A DNA stretch of 64,000 bases from Desulforhopalus sp. (lineage in GTDB: Bacteria > Desulfobacterota > Desulfobulbia > Desulfobulbales > Desulfocapsaceae). Location of the stretch: positions 1-64,000 of the forward strand of contig JALNVI010000002.1 of NCBI GenBank assembly GCA_023231425.1. Reading direction: 5' to 3'. Shown here in pieces: positions 51,821 through 61,331 of the stretch (the first letter of the stretch is position 1; every line of letters starts with the position of its first letter). The translations under genes and the position numbers were made by a program. The notes beneath the pieces were generated by a model. The model did no database searches. It saw only the letters and a program-made list of their open reading frames with translations, and was not told the origin of the DNA.

Positions 51821-52249
51821 TCAGCACTTGATGCGCCCGATGCGCATCAGCTCTCGAAGGACAGCGGTAAACTCGGCGTGATTGAGTTCTTTATTTATGC
51901 CGGGGCAGGAGTTGCGGATAATATTGAAATTCGCTTCATCATGAAGAAGAGAGGGATGCAGTGGCCACTGCCCGCAGCGCCATGGCCGGGCGTTATGCAC
52001 ACGACAACCGCCGAGGCCGCCTTCTTCCGTGTAAAAGATACACCGGCCACCGGGCGTCTTCATCTGTACAACCTCACCGCCGCCGGCATCAAGGGAGACC
52101 CTCCAGTATTTTTCACGAACGGCTTCTCTGTCACCACCAAGTTCTGCCACCATGCGCCTGCAGTCGTCTTCGTTCAAGGAGACGGTGGTCTCACCCTGGC
52201 AGCAATAACCGCAGCGGGTGCATTGAAAGATATCTTTAATCTCAGGCAT
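51821..52249 (-). CDS. YkgJ-family Cys-cluster protein
   Basis: 142 residues from the ATG at 52249, which lies inside the last codons of algH; starts at 52261 and 52267 are possible. The motif FQCTRCGYCCQG (CxxCxxCC) and later Cys residues (GRCIF, GCRVH, RPWRCGQWP, NSCPG) define the zinc/iron-chelating YkgJ family, whose biochemical role is unclear. It is translationally coupled to algH upstream and rlmH downstream. Confidence 0.85.
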   Translation of the reverse strand: MPEIKDIFQCTRCGYCCQGETTVSLNEDDCRRMVAELGGDREAVREKYWRVSLDAGGGEVVQMKTPGGRCIFYTEEGGLGGCRVHNARPWRCGQWPLHPSLLHDEANFNIIRNSCPGINKELNHAEFTAVLRELMRIGRIKC

Positions 52250-52811
52250 TGCCGGTCTCATCTTCAAAAAGATTTATATCTATGCCGTACTGTTGTGCAG
52301 CGGCCTGCCATTTTTCGCTGTCTTCAAGGCGAAAAATAATGTTGCTGTCACCCGGCACTACCAGCCAGCCGTTACGGGTCAACTCCGCTTCGAGCTGTCC
52401 CGGACCCCAGCCAGCGTAACCAAGAACAAAAAGAAAGGTTGAAGGACCCTTGCCAGTAACAATATCCTCCAGCACCTTCCGCTCCCGCGTCAGCGCGATC
52501 TTTTCACTCACCTCAAGCACTCCCTCCATCTCATAGCCCCTCCCCCGTTCGTAGAGAATGAATCCGGCCTCGTGGTCCACCGGCCCGCCGAGATGAACAT
52601 TCACCGTACTGAGTGACGGCAAAACATCAAGATCCGCAAAGACTTCCGCGAGAGAAATATCCCCCGCAGGACAGTTGACCGCAACGCCCAGGGCACCATC
52701 TTCTGCAGTGTGTGAACAGATGTAGATCACCTGTTCGGCAAAACGGGGATCAGGCATGTTACGGGTGGAAATAAGAAATTTTCCAGCTATACTGTTGTCT
52801 ATCTTTTCCAT
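52242..52811 (-). CDS. algH: AlgH/YqgE-family protein
   Basis: 189 residues from the ATG at 52811, giving the family length of about 187; the open frame reaching 52991 would overlap the divergent glgB start. AGKFLISTRNMPDPRFAEQV, IYICSHTAEDGALGVAVN, LGGPVDHEAGFILY and LGYAGWGPGQLEAEL are characteristic. AlgH was first linked to alginate regulation in Pseudomonas, but its molecular role is uncertain. First gene of the algH-ykgJ-rlmH unit; the 116 bp spacer to glgB holds both promoters. Confidence 0.92.
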   Translation of the reverse strand: MEKIDNSIAGKFLISTRNMPDPRFAEQVIYICSHTAEDGALGVAVNCPAGDISLAEVFADLDVLPSLSTVNVHLGGPVDHEAGFILYERGRGYEMEGVLEVSEKIALTRERKVLEDIVTGKGPSTFLFVLGYAGWGPGQLEAELTRNGWLVVPGDSNIIFRLEDSEKWQAAAQQYGIDINLFEDETGNA

Positions 52812-52927
52812 ATTTATCAGGACTGTGGTAGAGTATTGGAGCTGCTTACGAAGTGAATTCCGAAGTGCATAATATCTTTTCTGCACTATACCCCGGAGTT
52901 CTTGCATATTCAATCCGGAGAGAATGA

Positions 52928-55132
52928 ATGAACCATCTTGAGATGATCGTCGCCGGGTGCCACTACGACCCCTTTCAATACCTTGGAGCACACTTTGAAG
53001 AGGGACCCGGAAAAGTGGTTGTTCGCACCATACGCCCCGGCGCGATGAAGGTGGGATTTCGTCACGGTGACAAAATTACCCTGATGAATAAAATTCACGA
53101 GGCCGGAGTGTTTGAGTGCGTGTTAGACCGCGCGACGCTCAGTGATCCGGATCTCAACCCTTTCAGTTATCAGTTCATCATCACCTGGCCAGGGGGATAT
53201 ACCTTTTCAACCAATGATCCCTACCGCTTTCCGGTCCTCCTCGGAGAGGAAGACCGTTATCTCTTCAATAAAGGTGAAAACTACCAGCTCTACAACCACC
53301 TCGGTGCCCATCGCATCATGGTGGACGGCATAAACGGTACGGTTTTCCGCGTCTGGGCTCCCAACGCCCGCTCCGTCTCAGTAATTGGGGATTTCAGCAA
53401 CTGGAGTAAACTCACCTATCAGATGCGCACCCTCGGTGTTTCCGGAATATGGGAACTCTTCATTCCCCAGATGGAAGAGAATATCGTGTACAAATTTCTC
53501 GTCTCAGGAAGAGACGGCGTTGACCGGGAAAAGAGTGACCCCTTCCAGTTCTTCGGCGAGGTACGGCCCCGCACCGGGTCAATTATCCGCAAAGTTGATA
53601 CTTACCCATGGGAAGACTCCGAATGGCAGCAAAAGAAAGAGACATACGATCCCTATAAAAAGCCGATGTCGATCTATGAGGTCCATCCCGGTTCATGGAA
53701 ACGTGATCCAGACGATCCGGAACGTTTCCTCACATGGAAAGAACTGGCGGATATGCTTGTACCGTATGTGAAGGAGAGGGGTTTCACCCATATTGAATTC
53801 ATGCCGGTGGCAGAACACCCGCTTGATGAATCATGGGGCTATCAGATCACGTCACCCTTTTCCATTACCAGCCGCTACGGCATCCCCGAAGAGTTCATGG
53901 CCCTCGTGAATCTCTGCCATCAAAATGATATTGGCGTGATTCTCGACTGGGTTCCGGCTCACTTCCCCACCGACAGCCACAGTCTCGGACGTTTTGATGG
54001 AACAGCTCTCTACGAGCATGACGATCCACGCAAAGGTTTTCATCCTGACTGGGGCACATACATTTACAACTATGGCCGTAACGAAGTGAGCAATTTTCTC
54101 ATCGCCAACGCCCTTTTCTGGCTGGACAAGTATCACATTGACGGCCTGCGGGTGGATGCCGTTGCCTCCATGCTCTATCTTGACTACTCTCGCGAGGAAG
54201 GCGAATGGGTGCCCAACGAATTTGGAGGGCGCGAGAACCTTGAGGCGATCAGTTTCATCCGTCATCTCAATGCAACGGTCTACCGCGAATTTCCCAATAC
54301 GCTGATGATCGCTGAAGAATCCACTGCCTTTGCCGGTGTTTCCAAACCTACCGATGAAAATGGCCTCGGTTTCGGTTTCAAGTGGAACATGGGATGGATG
54401 AACGACACTCTCAGCTATTTTGGCGAGGATCCGCTGTTTCGTAAATATCATCACGACGAGATAACCTTTTCGATCATCTACGCCTTCTCAGAAAACTTTA
54501 TTCTACCCCTCTCCCACGATGAGGTAGTACACGGCAAGCACTCACTGATGGATAAATTCCCCGGCGGACGCTGGGAAAAATTTGCCAACCAGCGTCTCCT
54601 TTTCACCATGATGTGGCTGCACCCCGGGAAGAAACTGCTCTTCATGGGTGGTGAATTCGGTCAGTGGCGAGAGTGGAACTGCAAGCAGAGCCTCGACTGG
54701 CATCTGCTGCAAGAGAGCGACCATCAGCTGCTCCAGGCTTTTCTCTCCAGACTCAATGCAGTATACAAGGAGAATCCGGCCCTGTGGGAAAAAGACTATG
54801 AGGGAGACGGCTTCCGCTGGATTGATCTGCAGGATCGTGATAATTCCATTCTCAGCTTTGCCCGCATCGCCGACGATCGCAGAGATCATGTAATTTGCCT
54901 GCTAAATTTCACCCCGCAGATACTCTCCGCCTACCCGCTGGGACTGCTGGAGAATGTGGATTATGAAGTTATCTGTTCCTCAGACGACCGTTGTTTCGGC
55001 GGGGCAGGAGTTTCAAAGACGGGAACGGTGGTACATCCTGTAAATGAACCCTGGGCAGAGGCGCCCTGTCGGACCACCATTGATCTCGGCCCGCTCTCCG
55101 GCATCATCCTGAAACCAGTAAGGCTGCCTTGA
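52928..55132 (+). CDS. glgB: 1,4-alpha-glucan branching enzyme
   Basis: 734 residues. It adds alpha-1,6 branches to glycogen. An N-terminal CBM48-type region (1-220, two modules: HYDPFQYLGAHFEEGPGKVV and VFRWAPNARSVSVIGDFSNW-like at about 140) precedes the GH13 barrel. Catalytic residues: the nucleophile Asp in DGLRVDAVASMLY, the acid Glu in MIAEESTAFAGV, and LSHDEVVHGKHSL. GGAGAGAATGA precedes the ATG. No other glycogen genes are in the window. The stop TGA lies in the terminal repeat of an R1 element (GCCTTGAAGC), as in the M23 gene. Confidence 0.96.
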   Translation: MNHLEMIVAGCHYDPFQYLGAHFEEGPGKVVVRTIRPGAMKVGFRHGDKITLMNKIHEAGVFECVLDRATLSDPDLNPFSYQFIITWPGGYTFSTNDPYRFPVLLGEEDRYLFNKGENYQLYNHLGAHRIMVDGINGTVFRVWAPNARSVSVIGDFSNWSKLTYQMRTLGVSGIWELFIPQMEENIVYKFLVSGRDGVDREKSDPFQFFGEVRPRTGSIIRKVDTYPWEDSEWQQKKETYDPYKKPMSIYEVHPGSWKRDPDDPERFLTWKELADMLVPYVKERGFTHIEFMPVAEHPLDESWGYQITSPFSITSRYGIPEEFMALVNLCHQNDIGVILDWVPAHFPTDSHSLGRFDGTALYEHDDPRKGFHPDWGTYIYNYGRNEVSNFLIANALFWLDKYHIDGLRVDAVASMLYLDYSREEGEWVPNEFGGRENLEAISFIRHLNATVYREFPNTLMIAEESTAFAGVSKPTDENGLGFGFKWNMGWMNDTLSYFGEDPLFRKYHHDEITFSIIYAFSENFILPLSHDEVVHGKHSLMDKFPGGRWEKFANQRLLFTMMWLHPGKKLLFMGGEFGQWREWNCKQSLDWHLLQESDHQLLQAFLSRLNAVYKENPALWEKDYEGDGFRWIDLQDRDNSILSFARIADDRRDHVICLLNFTPQILSAYPLGLLENVDYEVICSSDDRCFGGAGVSKTGTVVHPVNEPWAEAPCRTTIDLGPLSGIILKPVRLP

Positions 55133-55322
55133 AGCAGCTTGTATTTCGTTCATATTAGAGGCACAGGAGGAAATTTACCACAGGAACTTATACCGGGGCA
55201 TACCGTTTATCACTGGTGTTACTGATCACGGAATCCAGCGCTTACCTGGAGTATAACGTTTATCTCCGGAGATAATTTTTTGACTGTAACGAAGAAGATG
55301 GGCGATTATTCAAGGTACCCAT
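55126..55322 (+). repeat. R1 repeat copy j, overlapping the glgB stop
   Basis: CTGCCTTGAAGCAGCTTGTA at the start, AACTTATACCGGGGCATACC and GGTGTTACTGATCACGG in an extended middle, GAAGAAGATGGGCGATTATT then CAAGGTACCC at the end. At about 197 bp it is the longest uninterrupted copy. Confidence 0.8.
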
Positions 55323-55341
55323 AAGATAACAAGGGGGAAAA

Positions 55342-55542
55342 ATGGATTTGAAACCAAAAGGGGAAAAGATGAAGCAGGCACTGCATGATTTCAGTGACTC
55401 GCTTCATCTTGACAAGATTGAGGATGCCGCAGGCCGCAAGGCCCTGGTGAGCAAAATAATTCTTAAATACGATCTTTCTCCTCTGGAAGAAGAGTTTTTT
55501 CGTCGTCAGGTACAGACGGAGAGTCCTCCAGCTTCGGTCTGA
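55342..55542 (+). CDS. Small hypothetical protein
   Basis: 66 residues with AAGGGGGAAAA before the ATG and normal codon use for the window. Highly charged and helical (KQALHDFSDSLHLDKIEDAA, then ALVSKIILKYDLSPLEEEFF). I recognise no family. Its last 80 bp overlap the 3' end of the convergent double GT4 gene, an unusual arrangement that makes it somewhat doubtful. It lies 20 bp after an R1 repeat. Confidence 0.5.
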   Translation: MDLKPKGEKMKQALHDFSDSLHLDKIEDAAGRKALVSKIILKYDLSPLEEEFFRRQVQTESPPASV

Positions 55543-57838
55543 AGCCGCAACGCTGATATACCAGATCGCCATAAAAGCTGAGAGTTTTTCGACACATGGC
55601 CCGGGCGCTGAAGTATTTAAGCACACGACTGCGGTTACGCTCTCCCATCTCATGGATCTTTTCCGGGCTGTCTCGCATCAGGGTAATCGCTTCGCGCAGG
55701 GCAGCGGCAAGAGCCTCGGTATCCGAAGGCTTCACCAGCCAGCCGTTCTCCCCCTCCACAACCGTCTCCAGACTTCCCCCATGGGCGGTAACTATCACCG
55801 GACACCCCATGGCCATCGCCTCCACCGTCGTTCGTCCAAAGGCCTCCGGTTCCGAACTGGACGCTGATACCACCAGGTCTGCAAGGGTAAATGCGGCGGG
55901 CATATCGCCACAATACCCAACCATTTTTATCTTATCCCCCGCTCCGCAGGCATCAATAACTTTCTGCAGCTCCTCGGTATACCCGGGATTATCCTGGGTA
56001 TCACCGATGATCACTGCCTGAAAATCGAGATCACGCAACTGTGCCACGGCACCGATAAAATACTTCTGCCCTTTGAGCCGGGTCAGACGCCCCGGCAGCG
56101 CCACAATGGGTCTGGTTGCCGTGATGTTCCATGCGGAACAGAGTGCATCAATACGTAAATGGCTGATACTATCGGGCGAAAATGCAACCTCATCCACACC
56201 ACGAAAGATAAGCTGCACATTCTTCGTTCGCCCGTAGTGCTCAGCGATATGCTGTTTGATAGCATCGGAAACAGCAATCACGCCATCCCCCTTCGCCATC
56301 ACAGCACTGTAGGCATTGACCGAATAGAAACCATGAAAGGTGGTAACCAGCACCGGCCGCTTTGTTCTCGGCAGAGTCAGCCAGGCAAGGCGCCCAATCC
56401 AGGCAGGCATGCGGGAACGAAGATGGAGAATATGTACATGCTCCCGTTTTATCAGGCTGCGCATGGCGGGAATAAGAAGAAGAGCAAGGGGAGACTTGCT
56501 GCCGATACGCATGCAAAAGTGGGTAGAACCTTCACTTTCAAGCTGAGGCACCAGTCGGCCACCGCCAGAAACCACCAGACTGCGGTGACAGTGACTGACA
56601 AGATAGCGCCCCACCTCCAGGGTTCCACGCTCCACACCGCCGCTGTTCAACTCGGGAAGCAACTGCATGACAGTGAGTTTCTGCTGAGAAAAAAACTCCT
56701 GCTTCTCCTGTATCAGTTCACTGTAGAGTTCAAAAGTAGCGCGGCACATCGCCTCGTTGGTAAAGTGGGCAAGCACTCGCTCCCGTCCAGCCCTGCCGTA
56801 ACGGACACATCGTTCAGGATCAGCAAGGGCCTCATCCATAGCCATGGCAAGCTCCTTCGCATCCCTCGGTTTCACAAGCCAGCCGGTCTTCCCTTTCACC
56901 ACCGTCTCCAGAGATCCGCCATGGGCGGTGGCAATCACCGGCCGGGCCATCGCCATTCCCTCAATGGCCACCTTGCCGAAGGCTTCCGGCTGGGTAGAAG
57001 AAGATATGATAATATCGGCGAGCAGATAGGCTGCAGGCATATCACTGCAATGCCCCACCATCTTCACCCGCTCACTCAAACCTCGGCTGGAGATGAGATC
57101 ACGCAACCTGCGGAAGTATGCCAGATTTTCATCCGTATCCCCTATAATAAGGCAGATGGCATTCTCGTACTGCAAGCTGGCCATCGCCTCTATCAGCACC
57201 TCCTGACCTTTTAACAGGGTTATTCGGCCAGGAAGGACAATGACACGTTTTCCCTCCTGCCCCTGCAGCCATTTTTTCTGCAGCCGTTCCACCCGCTCCG
57301 GCGCGACATTGTCTGCATTAAAGGCCTCCGCCGCAAAACCGCCGTGGATCAAACGAAGTTTCCCCTCATCGGGGTGATAATACTTGCGAATATGCTCGTA
57401 AATTGATTCAGAGACAGCCACAACCCTTTCGCCGCGAGTCATAATCCGCGAATAAGAGTTGATGGAGTAGAATCCGTGAAAGGTGGTAACCAGCGAGGGG
57501 CGCAGATATTCTGGCAGAGAGCGCCAGGCAAGCCAGCCGATCCAGGCAGGAAGTCGCGAGCGCAAGTGCAGGATATCGATATGTTCAGAGAGAAAAAGCT
57601 TGCGCAACGTCCAGACATAGGGGATACAGCGCGGGTTTTTGTCGCCAATCCCAGCCCAGCAAAGATGAATACACCCGGCCTTTTCAAGGGAAGCGACAAG
57701 ACGCCCCCCTGCAGAAATGACAATGGAGCGGTGCCCCTGTCTGGCGAGATAAATCGCCAGATCAACAGTTTCACCTTCAACACCGCCTTCCTCAAGTTCT
57801 GGGAGAATCTGTACTACTGTTAATTTCCGGGCCACCAT
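55463..57838 (-). CDS. Tandem double family 4 glycosyltransferase
   Basis: 791 residues made of two GT4 (GT-B fold) units, about 5-385 and 386-770. The halves share matching segments: KLTVVQILPELEEGGVE and KLTVMQLLPELNSGGVE; LVTTFHGFYSINSYS and LVTTFHGFYSVNAYS; STQPEAFGKVAIEGMAMARP and SSEPEAFGRTTVEAMAMGCP; ATAHGGSLETVV and VTAHGGSLETVV. Both keep the EAFG E(x)7E sugar-nucleotide motif. So each half may be active, adding two sugars in sequence. LPS core or heptose transfer is likely from the neighbour and the LPS genes in the window. The start overlaps the ELM1-type gene end by 19 bp. A loose tail (770-791) is acidic. Confidence 0.88.
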   Translation of the reverse strand: MVARKLTVVQILPELEEGGVEGETVDLAIYLARQGHRSIVISAGGRLVASLEKAGCIHLCWAGIGDKNPRCIPYVWTLRKLFLSEHIDILHLRSRLPAWIGWLAWRSLPEYLRPSLVTTFHGFYSINSYSRIMTRGERVVAVSESIYEHIRKYYHPDEGKLRLIHGGFAAEAFNADNVAPERVERLQKKWLQGQEGKRVIVLPGRITLLKGQEVLIEAMASLQYENAICLIIGDTDENLAYFRRLRDLISSRGLSERVKMVGHCSDMPAAYLLADIIISSSTQPEAFGKVAIEGMAMARPVIATAHGGSLETVVKGKTGWLVKPRDAKELAMAMDEALADPERCVRYGRAGRERVLAHFTNEAMCRATFELYSELIQEKQEFFSQQKLTVMQLLPELNSGGVERGTLEVGRYLVSHCHRSLVVSGGGRLVPQLESEGSTHFCMRIGSKSPLALLLIPAMRSLIKREHVHILHLRSRMPAWIGRLAWLTLPRTKRPVLVTTFHGFYSVNAYSAVMAKGDGVIAVSDAIKQHIAEHYGRTKNVQLIFRGVDEVAFSPDSISHLRIDALCSAWNITATRPIVALPGRLTRLKGQKYFIGAVAQLRDLDFQAVIIGDTQDNPGYTEELQKVIDACGAGDKIKMVGYCGDMPAAFTLADLVVSASSSEPEAFGRTTVEAMAMGCPVIVTAHGGSLETVVEGENGWLVKPSDTEALAAALREAITLMRDSPEKIHEMGERNRSRVLKYFSARAMCRKTLSFYGDLVYQRCGFRPKLEDSPSVPDDEKTLLPEEKDRI

Positions 57839-58746
57839 TTTTCCAATATTATATCGGCGCAGCGTTGCGCCTCATTGAGCACAGCCGAAACGGCACCGTG
57901 CGGTTCACCTTTGCACCAGTCGGCGAAGGGACGCACATAGCCCCTCTCCTCCAGCATCCTCTCATTGTATGCGTGTTTCCCCTGCAGGTCCTTCCAGCGA
58001 ATGGGGAAAATATTGACCCGACAGCCAGAGGAAAGTGCCTCATAGAGCATGGAGATGGAATCACTCGTCAGCCATACCTCAGATGCAAGGTCATACTGCA
58101 TCTCAATCCACCCCTTTGCGGTCTCCTTCCAATGGAAAAATTGCACGCCATATTCCCCGCAGAGACAAGCCACTGCCTCGGAAGTACTCTTCGGGGTGCG
58201 CGGAGAGTTCGTAACAACCCAATGGCCCCCACCTTTCAACACCTCCTCAAGCTGCGAGAGGAGTTGTGCTTCATCCCACTCCAGCCAGGGATTAAGACCG
58301 CCGATGCAGATAAGTCCTTTATCCTCCTCATGCCCGTCTCTGTCAACACAGGAACTGGGTGCACCAAGGGTAGAGATAATATTCTCCGCAGGGGGCACGC
58401 GATCGTGCATGGGAATAAAACAGAGACTGAAGAGGTGACGAAAACCGTGTCCCGGTGTCATGCAGGTACAAACCGGAACGCCATATTTCCTGCCAAGGGT
58501 GAGGGCCGTAAGATGCGTCTTGCCTCCGGTACAGAGAATGAGGTCTACCCCGGGAATTGGCTGCCGTCTCCGACTGAGACGGGGAAGAAAAAAAGCGACA
58601 AGAGCTTTCAACTGAGAAGATGTATCGCACCCCACTTTTAATGATGTCAGCTCCACCTCACAGCGACGCCTGAGAGCAGCAACGATTCCGAGGGTCTGCT
58701 TTTCGTGGCCGGGCCGGCCATCGACAACGGCAAGAACATGGAGCAC
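57820..58746 (-). CDS. ELM1/GtrOC1-family putative glycosyltransferase
   Basis: 308 residues from a GTG at 58746 with GAAAAGGTATTGCC upstream. VVDGRPGHEKQTLGI at the start, LCTGGKTHLTALTLG near 70, VVTNSPRTPKSTSEAVA near 178, and WLTSDSISMLYEALSSGC near 230 fit the family first named after mitochondrial fission protein ELM1, a GT-B-like fold. Bacterial members sit in LPS or capsule loci; activity is unproven. The next gene, the double GT4, overlaps its 3' end, so the two likely work on the same glycan. Confidence 0.78.
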   Translation of the reverse strand: MLHVLAVVDGRPGHEKQTLGIVAALRRRCEVELTSLKVGCDTSSQLKALVAFFLPRLSRRRQPIPGVDLILCTGGKTHLTALTLGRKYGVPVCTCMTPGHGFRHLFSLCFIPMHDRVPPAENIISTLGAPSSCVDRDGHEEDKGLICIGGLNPWLEWDEAQLLSQLEEVLKGGGHWVVTNSPRTPKSTSEAVACLCGEYGVQFFHWKETAKGWIEMQYDLASEVWLTSDSISMLYEALSSGCRVNIFPIRWKDLQGKHAYNERMLEERGYVRPFADWCKGEPHGAVSAVLNEAQRCADIILEKWWPGN

Positions 58747-58861
58747 GGCAATACCTTTTCAGGGAGAAGTGGATGAAGGATAAAAATGTAAGAAAAGAAA
58801 CGGATATTTCAGTCCCCCAAAATACCCACAAGACCTTCATAATACCAGGAAAAACTCAGCG

Positions 58862-61135
58862 TTACGCCTCCGAAGACGGCTTTCCATAACCTTGAGGACG
58901 GGGACGCCCATCCTCCGGAGGTCCTTGAGGACGACGCCCGCTCCCTGCCAGTTTGAGCACAATCTGGTTGGTGTTGTGCAACCGTTTGGAAAGCGAGGAG
59001 AAGAGATGACGTGAGACCTCTGGATATTTCTCAATGAGTTCCTCAAGCTTGTTCCCTGGATAACGCTTCACCGCGCTCCGGCCCATACTGATAATTGACG
59101 CCGTCCGTTCTTCACCGGTGATGGCGGCCATTTCCCCGAAGTAATCACCCGGTTCTGTAATCTCGGCAATTTTTTTGCCGCCTTTGACAACAGAAAGCCC
59201 GCCGCGCAGTAATTTAAAGAAATCGATATCGGTATTCCCCTCACGAAGAATAATATCACCATCTTCATAAATTTCCTCATCGGGATTCACGAGGTAGGCA
59301 GGCAGACTCTCCTTATAGGCTGTGGTTCGGCGCAGGACCTCTTCCAACGAGGTGACCCCCTGACGGACTTTTTCGAGCGCAGCCTCACGCAACGGGATCA
59401 TTCCGTCTTTAATGGCCACCTTGCGCAGCTGATCTTCAGGAACATTGGCATTTATTGCTTTGCTGACCTCTTCGGTCATCTCCATCAATTCAAAGAAACC
59501 AACCCGTCCCTTATAGCCAAGACCGTTACACTGCGGGCAGCCTTTGGGACCATAAATCTTCAATTTGTCGAGTTCTTTCTCCTGGAAACCCATCCGAAGC
59601 AACTCTTCTTTCTCGTAGTGCACCTCCTGCTTGCAATTGCTGCAGAGACGTCTGCCAAGACGCTGCGAAAGCACCATGGAGACAGAGGAGGCAAGCATGT
59701 AAGAGGGGATACCAATATCTACAAGACGGCCGATGGTCGCCGGGGAGTTGTTAGTATGCAGAGTTGAGAAGACAAGGTGACCGGTCATGGCGGCCCTGAT
59801 GGCAATCTCAGCAGTTTCGTAATCACGAATCTCACCAACCATGATGATGTCAGGGTCCTGACGAAGGAAGGCTTTAAGGGCGGCGGCAAAGGTCATCCCT
59901 ACATCCTGCTGCACATTAACCTGGTTGATTCCCTTGAAGTTAAATTCCACCGGATCTTCTACAGTAAGAATTTTGATACTCTCACTGTTCATGGAGTTGA
60001 GCGCGGAGTAGAGAGTAACGGTTTTCCCGGAACCTGTCGGCCCCGTAACAAGGAGCAGCCCCTGGGGATTGTCCAAACACCGCTTAAGCCTCTCAAAGGT
60101 CTCAGGCTCAAAACCAAGTTTGGTGAGGTCAACGTTGAGTGAACTCTTATCCAGAATACGCAGAACCACCGATTCTCCCCACAGGGTCGGGAGCGAAGAG
60201 ACACGGAAATCAACGGAGCGGTTTTTGCCCATCCGCATCTTGATCCGACCGTCCTGCGGAACCCGGCGCTCGGTGATATCGAGCTTGGCAAGAATCTTCA
60301 TCCGGGTAATGAGGGCATTCTTGATAGTCAGGGGAAGGTTCATGGACTTGAACAGCGAACCGTCTTTCCGATAGCGAACCTGCATTGATTTCTCATACGG
60401 TTCGATGTGAATATCGGAAACACCGTCCTGAACAGCCTTGATAAGAATCCCGTTCACCAGCTTGATAATCGGCGCATCTGAGGCGTTGAACTGGTCTTCA
60501 AAAGCCACCTCATCACCCAGGTCGATCTCGAAATCATCGGCGGCCTCGGCCACAATGGATCCGAAGTCTTCTACCTCGGTAACCTCATCCTCCTCTTCAA
60601 TTTCGACAGTTCCAAATCCGCCGAGCAGCGTTTCGGCCTCCTCTTTATCAATCTTGTAATACTTGATACAGGCATCAACGATATCCCTTTCAAGGGACAC
60701 ACAGGCGGAGATATCCATGTGGATCGCCTCCTGCATCGCTTCAATGGCCTGGATATCACACGGCTCCGCCATGGTCACCTGCATCGTATTACCGGCAATA
60801 CGCAGGGGAAAGGCCATGTGTCTTTTCGCCAGATCCCAGGGAAAGAGTTTCAGGACACTGGCAGAGGGGACTTCCTGATCAAGAGAAACCGGCGGGAAAT
60901 TCTGCCGACTGAGGAAATTGAAGACGGTGTCATTGTCAATATAATCGAGACGGCGAAGAATAGCTCCGAGATGCCCACCCTCGCGATTAAGGATCTTCTT
61001 TGCCTCCTCCATCTGCGAAGGGGTGATGTAACCCGCCTTGCCAAGCATTTCACCAATTTTCAGCTTGCCCGCACCGGACTGATCTCGCACCACTCTTTTC
61101 CTCGGTCCCCGCGTTGATCCTGCGCCGATTACCAT
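58862..61135 (-). CDS. pilB: PilB/GspE-type assembly ATPase with C-terminal cyclic-nucleotide-binding domain
   Basis: 757 residues. An N-terminal MshEN-like domain (about 24-150) contains KIGEMLGKAGYITPSQMEEA and HLGAILRRLDYI, a pattern that binds c-di-GMP in some homologues. The ATPase core (about 225-590) has Walker A GPTGSGKTVTLYSAL, the Asp box TVEDPVEF, Walker B DPDIIMVGEIRD, the His box STLHTN, and four zinc cysteines (CSNC, CPQC). Residues 617-718 form a cNMP-binding fold with a phosphate cassette FGEMAAITGEERTASI. The tail is Pro/Gly/Arg-rich. It powers type IV pilus or type II secretion; no pilC, pilT or gsp genes are in the window. Confidence 0.88.
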   Translation of the reverse strand: MVIGAGSTRGPRKRVVRDQSGAGKLKIGEMLGKAGYITPSQMEEAKKILNREGGHLGAILRRLDYIDNDTVFNFLSRQNFPPVSLDQEVPSASVLKLFPWDLAKRHMAFPLRIAGNTMQVTMAEPCDIQAIEAMQEAIHMDISACVSLERDIVDACIKYYKIDKEEAETLLGGFGTVEIEEEDEVTEVEDFGSIVAEAADDFEIDLGDEVAFEDQFNASDAPIIKLVNGILIKAVQDGVSDIHIEPYEKSMQVRYRKDGSLFKSMNLPLTIKNALITRMKILAKLDITERRVPQDGRIKMRMGKNRSVDFRVSSLPTLWGESVVLRILDKSSLNVDLTKLGFEPETFERLKRCLDNPQGLLLVTGPTGSGKTVTLYSALNSMNSESIKILTVEDPVEFNFKGINQVNVQQDVGMTFAAALKAFLRQDPDIIMVGEIRDYETAEIAIRAAMTGHLVFSTLHTNNSPATIGRLVDIGIPSYMLASSVSMVLSQRLGRRLCSNCKQEVHYEKEELLRMGFQEKELDKLKIYGPKGCPQCNGLGYKGRVGFFELMEMTEEVSKAINANVPEDQLRKVAIKDGMIPLREAALEKVRQGVTSLEEVLRRTTAYKESLPAYLVNPDEEIYEDGDIILREGNTDIDFFKLLRGGLSVVKGGKKIAEITEPGDYFGEMAAITGEERTASIISMGRSAVKRYPGNKLEELIEKYPEVSRHLFSSLSKRLHNTNQIVLKLAGSGRRPQGPPEDGRPRPQGYGKPSSEA

Positions 61136-61331
61136 ATTCTTTCATCCATTTAAAAATTTTCGGCAGTTCTGTTTTGCATACAGCCAGCCTTTTCGGTCCC
61201 GTAAAATCATAATCAAAGAGCAGAGCTGTCTTCTGCCAGGAAAATCCTCATGTCCTTCCGAAAGGAGTAACGACAAGCTACTCTTTATTCAATAAAAACT
61301 AATATTTAGATTATACCCGCAGCATAAAAAA

